Shown: positions 16,687-25,931, counted from the first letter of the stretch. The stretch is DNA of 64,000 nt from Thiohalocapsa sp. PB-PSB1 (GCA_016745215.1 CP050890.1:3906001-3970000); one strand, 5' to 3'. Notes: generated by a model from the sequence alone, not told the origin. A program made the numbers and translations.

Positions 16687-17520
16687 TCAACCTGGTTCGA
16701 GGTGACCGACACAGTCTAGATCGAATACCTTGATGGGTTTTTTTCGACGAATGCGCACGGCGGTGAGCTTGCCGCCCCAAAGGCAACCGCTGTCCAAGCC
16801 CCAAACATTATGCTCTGCGACATAGCCGAGGGTGGACCAGTGCCCAAACACAATGCGCTTATCGCGGGTGGCGCGACCGGGCACCTTATACCACGGAATG
16901 GCATGTTCAGGCTGGTTGCCTGGAACGGCTTTTTCGTTCAGTAATAACTTCCCTTCGAGGTCACAGTAACGCAGGCGCGTGAAGCAGTTGGTGATGAACC
17001 GCAGACGCTCGGTACCGCTCAAATCCGCTGACCAGCCATCTGGTTCGTTGCCATACATGGCGTGCAAGAATTCCGTATGACCCGGGCCTTGCAGTTCAAC
17101 CTCCACTTCCGCAGCGCAGGCGCGGGCTTGCGCCAAATCCCACTGTGGTGGCAGACCGGCGTGGATCATGGCAAACCGCTTTTGCTCGTCAATATGCATG
17201 AGCGGACGATGTCGCAGCCAGTGCAGGATGTCGTCGCGATCGGGCGCTGCAAGGATTGCGTCCAGGTTGCTCTTGCCGGCATACCGGTCGTTTCCGGCTG
17301 CCAGCGCCAACAGGTGCAGATCATGGTTTCCCAGTACCGTGACAGCTTGCTCGCCGAGTGCCTTGACATAGCGTAATACCGATAGGGATTCGGGGCCGCG
17401 ATTGACAAGATCGCCTACCAACCAGAGCTTATCGGAAATCGGATCGAAGCCGATCCGGTCCAGCAACGCGCGTAATTCGTCGTAGCAGCCTTGAATATCG
17501 CCAACCGCGTAAGTGGCCAT
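16687..17520 (-). CDS. apaH: Symmetrical bis(5'-nucleosyl)-tetraphosphatase ApaH
   Basis: A 277-residue calcineurin-like metallophosphatase that splits Ap4A into two ADP and can remove Np4 RNA caps. It shows the metal-binding series YAVGDIQGCYDELRALL, LVGDLVNRGPES, TVLGNHDLHLL, and MIHAGLPPQWD. The C-terminal block has IVFGHWSTLGY and LDSGCLWGGKLTAVRI, specific for ApaH. It lies 27 bases after apaG and 47 bases before proA, all on the minus strand. Confidence 0.97.
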   Translation of the reverse strand: MATYAVGDIQGCYDELRALLDRIGFDPISDKLWLVGDLVNRGPESLSVLRYVKALGEQAVTVLGNHDLHLLALAAGNDRYAGKSNLDAILAAPDRDDILHWLRHRPLMHIDEQKRFAMIHAGLPPQWDLAQARACAAEVEVELQGPGHTEFLHAMYGNEPDGWSADLSGTERLRFITNCFTRLRYCDLEGKLLLNEKAVPGNQPEHAIPWYKVPGRATRDKRIVFGHWSTLGYVAEHNVWGLDSGCLWGGKLTAVRIRRKKPIKVFDLDCVGHLEPG

Positions 17521-17547
17521 GGTGCGTTTGCGAGGTTTCGGGTAGCG

Positions 17548-17937
17548 CTAGTGAAAACGGCCGCGATCGCCAAGCGAAAAAGCGGGTATCTCGGCATCGA
17601 ATCGGGTGCCGTCATCGGCCAACATGTCATAGCTGCCGTGCATGCTGCCGATCGGGGTTTCGATCTGGGTACCGCTGGTATAGCTGAAGGTTTCTCCAGG
17701 CTGTAAGTGTGGTTGTTCGCCGACCACACCGGCACCACGCACTTCCTGAATCTTGCCATTGGCGTCAGTTACGATCCAATGGCGGTTGAGCAATTTAGCT
17801 GGAATGGCGCCCTTGTTCGCGATGGTGATGGTGTAGGCAAACACAAATCGATTTTGGTTTGGATTCGATTGATCGCTCAAGTAGCTGGTGACAGCACTGA
17901 TGTCAATGTTGTATTGCGGGTTGGTCTGGTTAGGCAT
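17548..17937 (-). CDS. apaG: ApaG protein (Co2+/Mg2+ efflux-associated)
   Basis: A 129-residue single-domain immunoglobulin-like beta protein. The start at 17937 gives MPNQTNPQYNIDISAVTSYL, close to other ApaG proteins; a longer frame from 18006 adds 23 atypical residues. Diagnostic blocks are FVFAYTITIANKGAIPAKLL, NRHWIVTDANGKIQEVRGAG, and VGEQPHLQPGETFSYTSG. ApaG is linked genetically to divalent cation resistance but has no settled biochemical role. It is paired with apaH, as in most gammaproteobacteria. Confidence 0.95.
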   Translation of the reverse strand: MPNQTNPQYNIDISAVTSYLSDQSNPNQNRFVFAYTITIANKGAIPAKLLNRHWIVTDANGKIQEVRGAGVVGEQPHLQPGETFSYTSGTQIETPIGSMHGSYDMLADDGTRFDAEIPAFSLGDRGRFH

Positions 17938-18074
17938 GATGTTCTCGGATGGTCGCTTTGATTCAATCCTCGTCACCGCTTGGCAGTGAACAGTGGTTTT
18001 CTTCAATCATGAGCTCAGGTCGATGTCAGCGCATTGATCGGCACATAGATTGCCGTAATAAAAGGCGCCGACGA

Positions 18075-18848
18075 TCAAAACGTGGCCACACCTCGCTCAG
18101 AGCCGCGCACAAAGGCAACGATGGCCTCGGTCTCAGGGCCGGGGTATTTCGTTTCTGCCGCGCATAGAGCCTGTTCGAGCCGTAGTCCCGAGCGAAACAG
18201 CAAATGATAGACAGCTTTAATTCGACTGCGCTGGCTCTGATCGAAACCGTTTCGACGTAACCCCACCAGATTCAAGCCAATAAGACGAGCACGCTGGCCA
18301 TTGGCGATGAGGTAGGGAGGGATGTCCTTCGGCACGCCGCTGACGCCGCCGAGCATGCAGTACGCACCGACGCGGCAGAATTGGTGTATGGCCACCTGGC
18401 CGGAAACAAAAATGTGGTGGGCAAGCTCCACATGTCCAGCCAACGTGGCCGTATTGGCAAAGATATTGTAGTCGCCAACGCTGCAGTCATGACCCACATG
18501 GCTGAAGCTCATGAAGTAGTTATGATTGCCGATGCATGTACCCGTATCCCGTTTAACGCCGTGACTTATGTTGACATTCTCCCTGAATTGGTTGTGATCG
18601 CCAATCACTAAAGGGCGCGCTTGGTCTGGGCTGTAGCTCAGATCCTGGGGCTCGCTGCCGAGGGTGACGCCATGGCAGACGCGGTTGTACCGGCCCATGC
18701 GTGTGGCGCCGTAAATACGCGCACAACTCTCGACAATACAGCCCTCGCCCAATACGGCCCCGGCATCAATAATCGAATAGGGTCCAACCTGGACACTTGG
18801 GTGCAATTCCGCACCCTCTTCGATGATGGCACTTGGATGGAGGCTCAT
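18075..18848 (-). CDS. lpxA: LpxA-like UDP-GlcNAc acyltransferase homologue
   Basis: A 257-residue left-handed beta-helix protein with hexapeptide repeats in residues 1-185 and a helical C-terminus (LRRNGFDQSQRSRIKAVYH, then LLFRSGLRLEQAL). The catalytic His lies in FMSFSHVGHDCSVGD, and SGQVAIHQFCRVGAYCMLGG follows as in LpxA. The enzyme transfers a hydroxyacyl chain to UDP-GlcNAc, the first lipid A step. Two things are odd. The gene stands alone between purH and apaG instead of with lpxD-fabZ-lpxB, and the usual RGT segment near residue 75 reads FRENVNISHGVKRD. A second copy elsewhere or a variant substrate is possible. Confidence 0.85.
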   Translation of the reverse strand: MSLHPSAIIEEGAELHPSVQVGPYSIIDAGAVLGEGCIVESCARIYGATRMGRYNRVCHGVTLGSEPQDLSYSPDQARPLVIGDHNQFRENVNISHGVKRDTGTCIGNHNYFMSFSHVGHDCSVGDYNIFANTATLAGHVELAHHIFVSGQVAIHQFCRVGAYCMLGGVSGVPKDIPPYLIANGQRARLIGLNLVGLRRNGFDQSQRSRIKAVYHLLFRSGLRLEQALCAAETKYPGPETEAIVAFVRGSERGVATF

Positions 18849-18882
18849 ATGCTTGCTGTTGCAGTCTTGCCAGAGCCGCCGA

Positions 18883-20490
18883 TCAATGCCGGAAATGTCG
18901 CATACCGGTCAGCATCATGGCCATTCCGTGTTCATTGGCAGCGGCGATGACTTCATCGTCGCGCATTGAGCCGCCAGGCTGGATCACGGCAGTAATGCCT
19001 TTCTCTGCGGCTTGGTCGATGCCGTCACGGAATGGAAAGAAAGCGTCCGATGCCATCACAGCGCCAGCTACATCAAGTCCGGCTTGCTCCGCCTTGATGG
19101 CAGCGATCCGCGCCGAGTTGACTCGGCTCATCTGACCTGCGCCGACGCCTATGGTCATGCCATCGCGACCGAAGACGATGGCATTGGACTTGACGAATTT
19201 GGCGACCCGCCAGGTGAACAACAGATCCTGCATCTGGGCATCGGTCGGTGCCTTATCGGTTACCAATTTGAGCTCCGAGGTCAGAGCCAGATCTGCGTTC
19301 TGCACGAGCAGGCCGTCGCGGACGCGCTTGAAATCAGTATAGGCTTGGCGCTGCTCGCTCCAATCGCCGCAGGCCAACAGGCGCATGTTCTTTTTCGTCG
19401 CCACGACGGCGGATGCCTCATCGCTGACGCCCGGCGCCACGATCACCTCGACAAACTGCCGCTCGACAATGGCTTGCGCCACCTCAGCGGTCAGTGGTTG
19501 GTTGAAGGCGATAATACCGCCGAAGGCGGATTCGGGATCGGTGGAAAAGGCGCGCTCATAGGCCTGCAGCAAGGTCTCGCCGACAGCGACACCGCAGGGA
19601 TTGGCATGCTTGACGATGACACAGGTGGGCGAGCCGGTGAACTGCTTGATGCATTCCAGCGCCGCATCGGTATCGGCGATGTTGTTATAGCTGAGTTCCT
19701 TACCGTGCAATTGGGTGGCGCTGGCGATCGATGCCTCGCTTGCTTCGCCGGCCACGTAGAAGGCAGCCTGCTGATGCGGGTTTTCGCCATAGCGCAGAAG
19801 CTGCTTTTTGGAAAACTGCAGGTTGAACGTACGCGGTAAGCCCTCGGCTTTGCCTTGTGCGTGTTCGACGATGCGGCCCAGGTGGTTGGCGATGGCACCA
19901 TCATAAGCCGCCGTGTGCTCGAAGGCTTTCACCGCCAGATCGAAGCGCGTGGCATCTTCTATTCTGCCGTCTTGTTCCGCCATCTCCGAGAGCACGCGAT
20001 GATAGTCGCCAGTGTCCACGATCACCGTCACCGCCGCATGATTTTTGGCCGCCGCGCGCAGTAGCGTGGGTCCGCCGATATCGATGTTTTCGATGGCGGT
20101 TGCCAGATCGCAGTCGGGCTTGGCAACGGTCTGTGCAAACGGGTAGAGATTGACCACGACCAAGTCGATCGGCTGGATCTGGTGGTCGCGCATCACGCTG
20201 TCGTCAATGCCGCGCCGACCCAGGATGCCCCCATGGATGGTTGGATGCAGCGTCTTTACACGCCCACCCATGATTTCCGGAAAACCGGTGTGCTCGGAGA
20301 CTTCCGTGACCGGTATGCCGGCCTCGGTGAGTTGCTTAGATGTGCCGCCAGTGGACAGAATCTCGATGCCACGCTCGCTCAGGGCGCGGGCAAATTCGAT
20401 GAGGCCGGTCTTGTCGGAAACGCTGATCAGCGCGCGGCGAATGGCGTGCATACGGTCTGTACTCGTAAGGTTGCGGTTTGGATGATTCAT
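18883..20490 (-). CDS. purH: Bifunctional AICAR transformylase/IMP cyclohydrolase PurH
   Basis: A bifunctional purine enzyme catalysing the last two steps to IMP. The N-terminal cyclohydrolase has RALISVSDKTGLIEFARAL, ILSTGGTSKQL and VSEHTGFPEIMGGRVKTLHP; the C-terminal transformylase has CVIVKHANPCGVAVGE, FVKSNAIVFGRDG, GVGAGQMSRVNSARIA and MASDAFFPFRDGID. The ATG at 20490 gives 535 residues; an internal ATG at 20451 (MHAIRRALISV) would give 522 and is equally possible. It follows fis after about 107 bases. lpxA starts 34 bases after its stop. Confidence 0.96.
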   Translation of the reverse strand: MNHPNRNLTSTDRMHAIRRALISVSDKTGLIEFARALSERGIEILSTGGTSKQLTEAGIPVTEVSEHTGFPEIMGGRVKTLHPTIHGGILGRRGIDDSVMRDHQIQPIDLVVVNLYPFAQTVAKPDCDLATAIENIDIGGPTLLRAAAKNHAAVTVIVDTGDYHRVLSEMAEQDGRIEDATRFDLAVKAFEHTAAYDGAIANHLGRIVEHAQGKAEGLPRTFNLQFSKKQLLRYGENPHQQAAFYVAGEASEASIASATQLHGKELSYNNIADTDAALECIKQFTGSPTCVIVKHANPCGVAVGETLLQAYERAFSTDPESAFGGIIAFNQPLTAEVAQAIVERQFVEVIVAPGVSDEASAVVATKKNMRLLACGDWSEQRQAYTDFKRVRDGLLVQNADLALTSELKLVTDKAPTDAQMQDLLFTWRVAKFVKSNAIVFGRDGMTIGVGAGQMSRVNSARIAAIKAEQAGLDVAGAVMASDAFFPFRDGIDQAAEKGITAVIQPGGSMRDDEVIAAANEHGMAMMLTGMRHFRH

Positions 20491-20597
20491 CAATCAGCAG
20501 CGCCAGCGCCAGCGGCGCGGTTGCGAGGGTGCGCCCGGTATGGCTCGAACCGAGTCGAACTCCAGATGCAGACGATTGCTGTCAGCGCCTGCCGCTG

Positions 20598-20954
20598 CTA
20601 CTTGCTTTTGGCGGGTTCTTCGGGCTGGTTTGTGTGCAAGCCTTTGATCTTCTTGCGTAGCGTGCTGCGGCTCATGCCAAGCATACGCGCCGCGACCGTT
20701 TGATTATTGTTGGTACTCTCCAGCACGGTCTCGATTAATGGCCGCTCGACCTCGTCGATGACCATGCGGTAAAGCCCATCGACCTCATGACCGCCCATGC
20801 TGTTGAGATAGTAACGTATGGCGCTGCGCACACATTCGTGCAGCGGGGCTTGCCTGTCTTTCTGCAGCACGCTTAGTGTATCCAATTGGTCGAATGATTC
20901 GTGCCCTGATGTTTCATCCAGGGCTTTGGTTTTGAGAGCAGTTCCGGCAATCAT
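20598..20954 (-). CDS. fis: Fis family nucleoid-associated regulator
   Basis: A 118-residue Fis homologue. The C-terminal helix-turn-helix reads TVAARMLGMSRSTLRKKIKG, preceded by VERPLIETVLESTNNNQ, which matches the Fis/NtrC C-terminal DNA-binding fold. The central helix YYLNSMGGHEVDGLYRMV corresponds to the dimerisation region. Fis bends DNA and tunes ribosomal and growth-phase promoters. The ATG overlaps the dusB stop by 4 bases (ATGA), the classic dusB-fis arrangement. About 20 residues longer at the ends than E. coli Fis. Confidence 0.94.
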   Translation of the reverse strand: MIAGTALKTKALDETSGHESFDQLDTLSVLQKDRQAPLHECVRSAIRYYLNSMGGHEVDGLYRMVIDEVERPLIETVLESTNNNQTVAARMLGMSRSTLRKKIKGLHTNQPEEPAKSK

Positions 20955-22150
20955 GCCGCGTCCTCCGTTGGCATTAACCTATCGAAGTAATGTCTTACCA
21001 GTACGAGTTGTTGACGTGCGGTTTCAGCTCGGTTGACTTGACTGAGGAATGCCTGAGCCGAATTGCCTGAGGCGCGATCGTCGAGTGCAGATCGATCGCC
21101 GCCGTCATTGTCGCGGCAGTACCAACCAATGTGCTTGCGCGCGATACGTACGCCGCGTGCCGCTCCATAGAAACAATAGAGCGCTTCCAGGTGATCCAGC
21201 AGAATGTCGCAGCGCCACTGCGGTGACGGCTCTGGCAGCATTTGCCCAGTGCTCAGAAAATGCGCGATCTCGCTAAAAATCCACGGGCGCCCCCGAGCCG
21301 CCCGACCGATCATAACAGCATCGGCTCCAGTGTGGTCGAACACATCCAGTGCTCGCTGTGGCGAATTGATGTCGCCGTTGGCCACTAACACCAGATCGCC
21401 CAAGTCCGCTTGGCTGCACAGTTCGCGCAAGCTGTCGAATTCAGCACGACCACGATAGCCGCACGCGCGGGTTCGCCCGTGTACGGCCAGCATGGCGACG
21501 CCAGCCTCGCGTGCAATCCGGGCGATGCGCGGCAAGTTACGCTGATCCGGCGACCAGCCGGTGCGCGTCTTCAGCGTTACCGGTATGGACACGGCGCGTG
21601 TTACCGCTTCCAGAATACGCCCAACCAGTGCTTCGTCGCGCAACAACGCCGAGCCCGCGGCGACCTTGCAGACTTTTTTTGCCGGGCAGCCCAAGTTGAT
21701 GTCGATGATATCGGCACCCTGATCGAAATTGAAGCGCGCGGCATCCGCCATCTGAACGGGGTCGGCACCGGCGATCTGCACCGCGATGGGACCAGGTTCG
21801 CCGACGTGATCGGCACGTTCGCTGCTCTTGCGAGTGTCACGCAAGGCCGGATTTGTCGACAGCATCTCCGACACCGCGAGCGCGGCACCGAAACGGCGGC
21901 ACAGACTGCGGAAAGGGCGGTCGGTGATGCCCGCCATTGGAGCCAAGATCAAGCGATTTGCAAGTCGTATTTTGCCGATCTGCAAGGGCGGAAAATCTCG
22001 GTCAAAACTGATCCGCTCGTGTCCACGGTTGCCAAGACAGCGCTGAGCTCGAGTGCTCGACGCTGGTTGTTTTGCCGTGCTCGTACAGCGCATGAATGGT
22101 GAATCGAGCAGTCGATCTATCGGAGCTTGGTTCTCGAGTTGCGGCGACAT
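20951..22150 (-). CDS. dusB: tRNA-dihydrouridine synthase DusB
   Basis: A flavin enzyme that reduces uridine in the tRNA D-loop. Core blocks: LILAPMAGITDRPFRSLCRR, DINLGCPAKKVCKVAAGSAL with the catalytic Cys, VTLKTRTGW, LAVHGRTRACGYRGRAEF, and GADAVMIGRAARGRPWIF. The longest frame gives 399 residues with a 55-residue N-terminal stretch not typical of Dus proteins; the true start may be a non-ATG codon near the segment FPPLQIGKIRLANRL (about 21990-22010), giving about 345 residues. Coupled to fis by a 4-base overlap. Confidence 0.94.
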   Translation of the reverse strand: MSPQLENQAPIDRLLDSPFMRCTSTAKQPASSTRAQRCLGNRGHERISFDRDFPPLQIGKIRLANRLILAPMAGITDRPFRSLCRRFGAALAVSEMLSTNPALRDTRKSSERADHVGEPGPIAVQIAGADPVQMADAARFNFDQGADIIDINLGCPAKKVCKVAAGSALLRDEALVGRILEAVTRAVSIPVTLKTRTGWSPDQRNLPRIARIAREAGVAMLAVHGRTRACGYRGRAEFDSLRELCSQADLGDLVLVANGDINSPQRALDVFDHTGADAVMIGRAARGRPWIFSEIAHFLSTGQMLPEPSPQWRCDILLDHLEALYCFYGAARGVRIARKHIGWYCRDNDGGDRSALDDRASGNSAQAFLSQVNRAETARQQLVLVRHYFDRLMPTEDAA

Positions 22151-22254
22151 GGCGATCTGCAGCGATGCTGAATTTTACCGATATTTCCGTCCGCGGCAAG
22201 GTTCAGGTTGTTGTTGAACCGTTCCTGGAGTTTGTGGCAATCGCCTGATCGGCA

Positions 22255-23157
22255 TCAACGCGGCAATCGTTTACCCGTCAGCAGCACCCAATCGCTGTCG
22301 ATCTCCGGCGGCTGCATCATGAAATGCTCGGCGTAGGCGGCAGCAACCTGCGATGCCTGATGGGCCAGGATGCCGGATAGTCCGATCTGGGCCTCGGCAG
22401 ATGACAGCTCGATCAGCTTCGGCGCCAGCGCAAGCAGTGGCCCCGCCAGGATATTGGCAACGATAACATCGGCAGCGATTGAACTCATCTGTTCTGGATG
22501 AGTAACTGTCAGCCGATCCATGACACCATTCATCCTGGCATTATCAACGGTGGCACCCATCGCTTGTCGATCATGGTCGACAGCGAACACATAACGTGCG
22601 CCAAGCTTGAGCGCGGCGATGGACAGAATGCCGGAACCGCAGCCGAAGTCAAGCAGGGTGAGACCCTGCAGCGGTAATCCATCCAGCCAACGCAGGCACA
22701 AGGCGGTGGTGGGATGATGGCCGGTGCCGAACGCGAGACCAGGGTCCAAATCGATAATCAGGTTTTCGGCGTCGATGATCTCCGGACGTTGGCCATGCGG
22801 GCAAACCCATAGGCGCCGGCCAAAGCGCATTGGTTCCAATTCTTCCAGCCAGACTCGTTCCCAGGGCCGATCGTCGAGCACGCTGATCCGCGGTGGCGCC
22901 AGGCTGCTGTTAACCAGAGCCGCGGCGGCATTCTCGGCCTGCATGGTGCCTTGCGGATCATCATCGAATAACGCGGTGATACGCACCCGTCGCCAGAGTG
23001 GAGTCACGTTCGGTGCCGGCTCGAGAATCTGCTCCGCAACCAGCACATCATTGGCAGCATCAATGGTCACGGCCAATGCGCCGCCGTTTTCAAGGGCTGC
23101 TTCTATCAGTGATGCCTGTTTACGGTCCGCAATCAGAGCGAGTTGCAGCCAGGGCAT
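22255..23157 (-). CDS. prmA: Ribosomal protein L11 methyltransferase PrmA
   Basis: A 300-residue SAM-dependent enzyme that trimethylates ribosomal protein L11. The opening MPWLQLALIADRKQASLIEA is typical; PRISVLDDRPWERVWLEE is the substrate-recognition linker near residue 95; LAFGTGHHPTTALCLRWLDG, LLDFGCGSGILSIAALKLG and DVIVANILAGPLLALAP are the catalytic blocks. It follows accC after 35 bases, the usual gammaproteobacterial order accB-accC-prmA. Length is normal. Confidence 0.97.
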   Translation of the reverse strand: MPWLQLALIADRKQASLIEAALENGGALAVTIDAANDVLVAEQILEPAPNVTPLWRRVRITALFDDDPQGTMQAENAAAALVNSSLAPPRISVLDDRPWERVWLEELEPMRFGRRLWVCPHGQRPEIIDAENLIIDLDPGLAFGTGHHPTTALCLRWLDGLPLQGLTLLDFGCGSGILSIAALKLGARYVFAVDHDRQAMGATVDNARMNGVMDRLTVTHPEQMSSIAADVIVANILAGPLLALAPKLIELSSAEAQIGLSGILAHQASQVAAAYAEHFMMQPPEIDSDWVLLTGKRLPR

Positions 23158-23192
23158 CAGGCTGACCCGTGCCGCATGTCGGTCGCCATCAT

Positions 23193-24533
23193 CTACATGC
23201 CCAGCTTTTTTTCTAAAAAATGAATATTGGCACCGCCTTGCTGGAATGCTGCATCTTTTAGTATCTGGCGCTGGAGCGGGATATTGGTATGAATGCCTTC
23301 AATCACGGTCTCGCGCAATGCGCTGCACATGCGAGCCAGTGCCGCGCTGCGATCTTCACCATGCGCAATCAGTTTGCCGATCATGGAGTCGTAATGAGAG
23401 GGAACCAAATAACCTGAATAAATGTGTGTATCGAGTCGAATACCCGGTCCGCCAGGGGCATGGAACTCTACAATACGACCGGGGCTGGGCATGAAGGTCT
23501 CCGAATGCTCGGCGTTCAGCCGGCACTCGATTGCATGTCCGCGCAGCACAATATCCCCCTGGCTGTAACGCAGCCGCTCGCCGGAGGCCACCAGCAATTG
23601 TTCCTTGACGATGTCGACGCCGGTGATCATCTCGGTTACTGGATGTTCCACCTGCACTCGAGTGTTCATTTCGATGAAATAGAACTCGCCGTCTTGGTAC
23701 AAAAACTCGAAGGTGCCGACACCACGATAACCGACGGTGCTGCAGGCTTCCGCACAGCGGTTACCGATCAACTGACGCTGTTCGTCACTAATGCCCGGCG
23801 CCGGGGCCTCTTCGACCACCTTCTGATGGCGACGCTGCATCGAGCAGTCTCGCTCGCCCAGGTGGATCGCATTACCGTAGTTGTCCGCCAGCACTTGGAA
23901 CTCCACATGCCGCGGGTTTTCCAGGTATTTCTCCATATAGACGACATCATTGCCAAAAGCGGCGGCTGCTTCGGCCTTGGTCAATGAGATGGCGCTGAGC
24001 AAGGTCGCGTCAGAATGCACCACGCGCATGCCGCGACCGCCGCCACCACCAGCGGATTTGATGATCACTGGATAGCCGATCTCACGCGCCTGCTCAAAGG
24101 TCTGCTTGCCTTCGACCTCGATGGGTCCGTCGGAGCCGGGAACGCAGGGCACGCCGGCTTGCTTCATGGCATGAATGGCGGACACCTTGTCGCCCATCAG
24201 GCGAATCGTCTCTGGTCTGGGGCCGACAAAAACAAAACCGGAGCTTTCCACGCGCTCGGCAAAGTCGGCATTCTCAGACAAAAAACCATAACCGGGATGC
24301 ACAGCCACCGTGTCGGTGACTTCGGCAGCACTGATAATGGAGGGGATATGCAGGTAGCTGTCGCGCGATGGCGCCGGACCGATACAGACCGATTCATCCG
24401 CCAGCAGCACGTGCTTCAGATCGCGGTCGGCATCGGAGTGCACGGCGACGGTCTTGATGCCCAATTCGCGGCAGGCGCGCAGGATACGCAGGGCGATCTC
24501 GCCGCGGTTAGCGATAAGAACTTTCTCGATCAT
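23193..24533 (-). CDS. accC: Biotin carboxylase subunit of acetyl-CoA carboxylase, AccC
   Basis: A 446-residue ATP-grasp enzyme that carboxylates biotin on AccB. It starts MIEKVLIANRGEIALRILRA and has HPGYGFLSENADFAERVE, the Gly-rich ATP loop KSAGGGGGRGMRVVHSD, ERDCSMQRRHQKVVEEAPAP, and the catalytic FIEMNTRVQVEHPVTEMITG. It ends FLEKKLGM. The start overlaps the accB stop by 4 bases. All key residues look intact and the length is standard. Confidence 0.98.
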   Translation of the reverse strand: MIEKVLIANRGEIALRILRACRELGIKTVAVHSDADRDLKHVLLADESVCIGPAPSRDSYLHIPSIISAAEVTDTVAVHPGYGFLSENADFAERVESSGFVFVGPRPETIRLMGDKVSAIHAMKQAGVPCVPGSDGPIEVEGKQTFEQAREIGYPVIIKSAGGGGGRGMRVVHSDATLLSAISLTKAEAAAAFGNDVVYMEKYLENPRHVEFQVLADNYGNAIHLGERDCSMQRRHQKVVEEAPAPGISDEQRQLIGNRCAEACSTVGYRGVGTFEFLYQDGEFYFIEMNTRVQVEHPVTEMITGVDIVKEQLLVASGERLRYSQGDIVLRGHAIECRLNAEHSETFMPSPGRIVEFHAPGGPGIRLDTHIYSGYLVPSHYDSMIGKLIAHGEDRSAALARMCSALRETVIEGIHTNIPLQRQILKDAAFQQGGANIHFLEKKLGM

Positions 24534-24982
24534 TCGATCACGAAAAGCGGCTGGTTATATTCCACCGGCTGGCCGTTCTCCATCAGGATACGCTTGACCA
24601 GGCCAGCACGTTCGCACTCGATCTGATTCAAGATCTTCATCGCTTCGATGATGCACAGGGTATCACCGACTTTGACCTCTGAACCTTCCTCGACAAACGG
24701 CTTGCTGCCCGGCGAGGGTGAGCGGTAAAAAGTGCCGACCATCGGCGAGCGAACCAGATTTGCCTCGTCCGGTTCCGCACTCGCCGCCGCAGCGCTTGCG
24801 CCGGCCGCCGCTGGGGGTGCCTCGGTCGGCGCCGCCGCCATCGGGCTTTGCATCATGAATTGCGCTGGCTGGCTGCCGTGACGACTGATGCGCACGGATT
24901 CCTCGCCCTCGTGGATCTCGATTTCGGCGACGTTGGACTCATCGAGCAGTTCAATGAGCTTCTTGACCTTACGGATGTCCAT
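24530..24982 (-). CDS. accB: Biotin carboxyl carrier protein AccB
   Basis: A 150-residue carrier subunit of acetyl-CoA carboxylase. Residues 1-35 (MDIRKVKKLIELLDESNVAE) form the N-terminal helical region, then an Ala/Pro linker of about 35 residues, then the biotinyl domain with RSPMVGTFYRSPSPGSKPFV and the biotinylated Lys in IIEAMKILNQIE. The start at 24982 is chosen by homology; an open frame to 25192 includes low-complexity sequence also seen near the aroQ end. It precedes accC with a 4-base overlap and follows aroQ after 146 bases. Confidence 0.96.
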   Translation of the reverse strand: MDIRKVKKLIELLDESNVAEIEIHEGEESVRISRHGSQPAQFMMQSPMAAAPTEAPPAAAGASAAAASAEPDEANLVRSPMVGTFYRSPSPGSKPFVEEGSEVKVGDTLCIIEAMKILNQIECERAGLVKRILMENGQPVEYNQPLFVIE

Positions 24983-25128
24983 GACGGTTATGATTCTCGG
25001 GTTAGGTCTCTTCTTTCGGCCTGAACAGCGGCCCGATCGCGTTTGGATGCGGTTGCAGGCAGCAATGTCTATTATGATAAAACGTTCTTTCGGCGTGCGC
25101 GGATTGGATTTGGTTTGCTGGACTGACC

Positions 25129-25617
25129 CTATTGATTTGATTGGTTTTGATTGGATTGCTTTGATCTGACTGACCCGGATGACGCAAGCCACTGTATTGC
25201 CGCCACAAGCGCCAGCTCGTAACCGATGGCGCCAAGTCCGCTGATGGTCCCGATCGCGATATCGGAAAAATAGGAATGAGCACGGAATGGTTCACGTGCG
25301 TGTACATTCGACAGATGCACCTCAATGAATGGCAAATAAACCGCGAGCAGAGCATCGCGGAGTGCAATACTGGTGTGCGTCAGACCTGCTGGGTTAACCA
25401 GCGCAAATTGTACTCCGTCAGCCCCAGCGCGATGTACGGCTTCGATCAATTCATGCTCGGCGTTGCTCTGCACGAGCAACAGGGTATGGCCCGCGTTGCT
25501 CGCCTGCTGCGTCAGGCGTTCGCCGATCTCAGGCAAGGTATCCTGACCGTATTTGTCCGGCTCACGTGTACCGAGCAGATTCAGGTTCGGGCCATTAAGG
25601 CAAAGTATTCGAGCCAT
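25129..25617 (-). CDS. aroQ: Type II 3-dehydroquinate dehydratase AroQ
   Basis: A 162-residue shikimate-pathway enzyme. The start MARILCLNGPNLNLLGTREP at 25617 contains the family signature; DGVQFALVNPAGLTHTSIAL and PFIEVHLSNVHAREPFRAHS with the catalytic His and SDIAIGTISGLGAIGYELAL follow. The last dozen residues (SVRSKQSNQNQSNQ) are an Asn/Gln/Ser tail outside the family, encoded by a CAATC/AATCAA-type repetitive stretch that continues in the intergenic region, suggesting that the original stop was lost by repeat expansion. Position before accBC is conventional. Confidence 0.95.
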   Translation of the reverse strand: MARILCLNGPNLNLLGTREPDKYGQDTLPEIGERLTQQASNAGHTLLLVQSNAEHELIEAVHRAGADGVQFALVNPAGLTHTSIALRDALLAVYLPFIEVHLSNVHAREPFRAHSYFSDIAIGTISGLGAIGYELALVAAIQWLASSGSVRSKQSNQNQSNQ

Positions 25618-25630
25618 GGGCGGAGCGTAG

Positions 25631-25931
25631 GTGATGGTGCAGAAACAAGCTAAACAGGTTTTTGGCTTGGGTGTCGCCTGCCGACTCATTCGGTACCGCT
25701 ATCGGCGTCGGTATCGAACTGACCAACCCGATATCCGCCAAGCTCCTCGCTGACCGGGTAGCCACGCTGTCCGAGCTTCGATACTCGATGGCCGCACGGT
25801 ATACGTCGAGCTTCTCATGACCGAATGGCATGTGGCGTTTTCTCTCTCGATTCCGATAGCGACCCCGACCCCGATTGCACTCCGTCGATGTCTGGATAGC
25901 GTTGTATAGGTTATTCATGAACCGCTACTAG
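25631..25931 (-). pseudogene. Decayed four-helix-bundle protein cassette, copy F1 (internal deletion)
   Basis: Near-identical to both ends of 46391-46980 but lacking about 286 internal bases. On the minus strand it starts MPFGHEKLDVYRAAIEY, the family opening of four-helix-bundle S23/IVS-like proteins, then jumps to the C-terminal part ending DTQAKNLFSLFLHHH. The upstream region has the C/G-rich repetitive stretch and a conserved GTTCATGAATAACC segment found in all three copies. 25932-26213, to the right, has no convincing gene. Confidence 0.75.

Noticed and set aside
20500..20597. A GGTTCGAGCC-like stretch suggesting a tRNA between fis and purH
   Set aside because: No acceptor, D- or anticodon stem can be formed around it.
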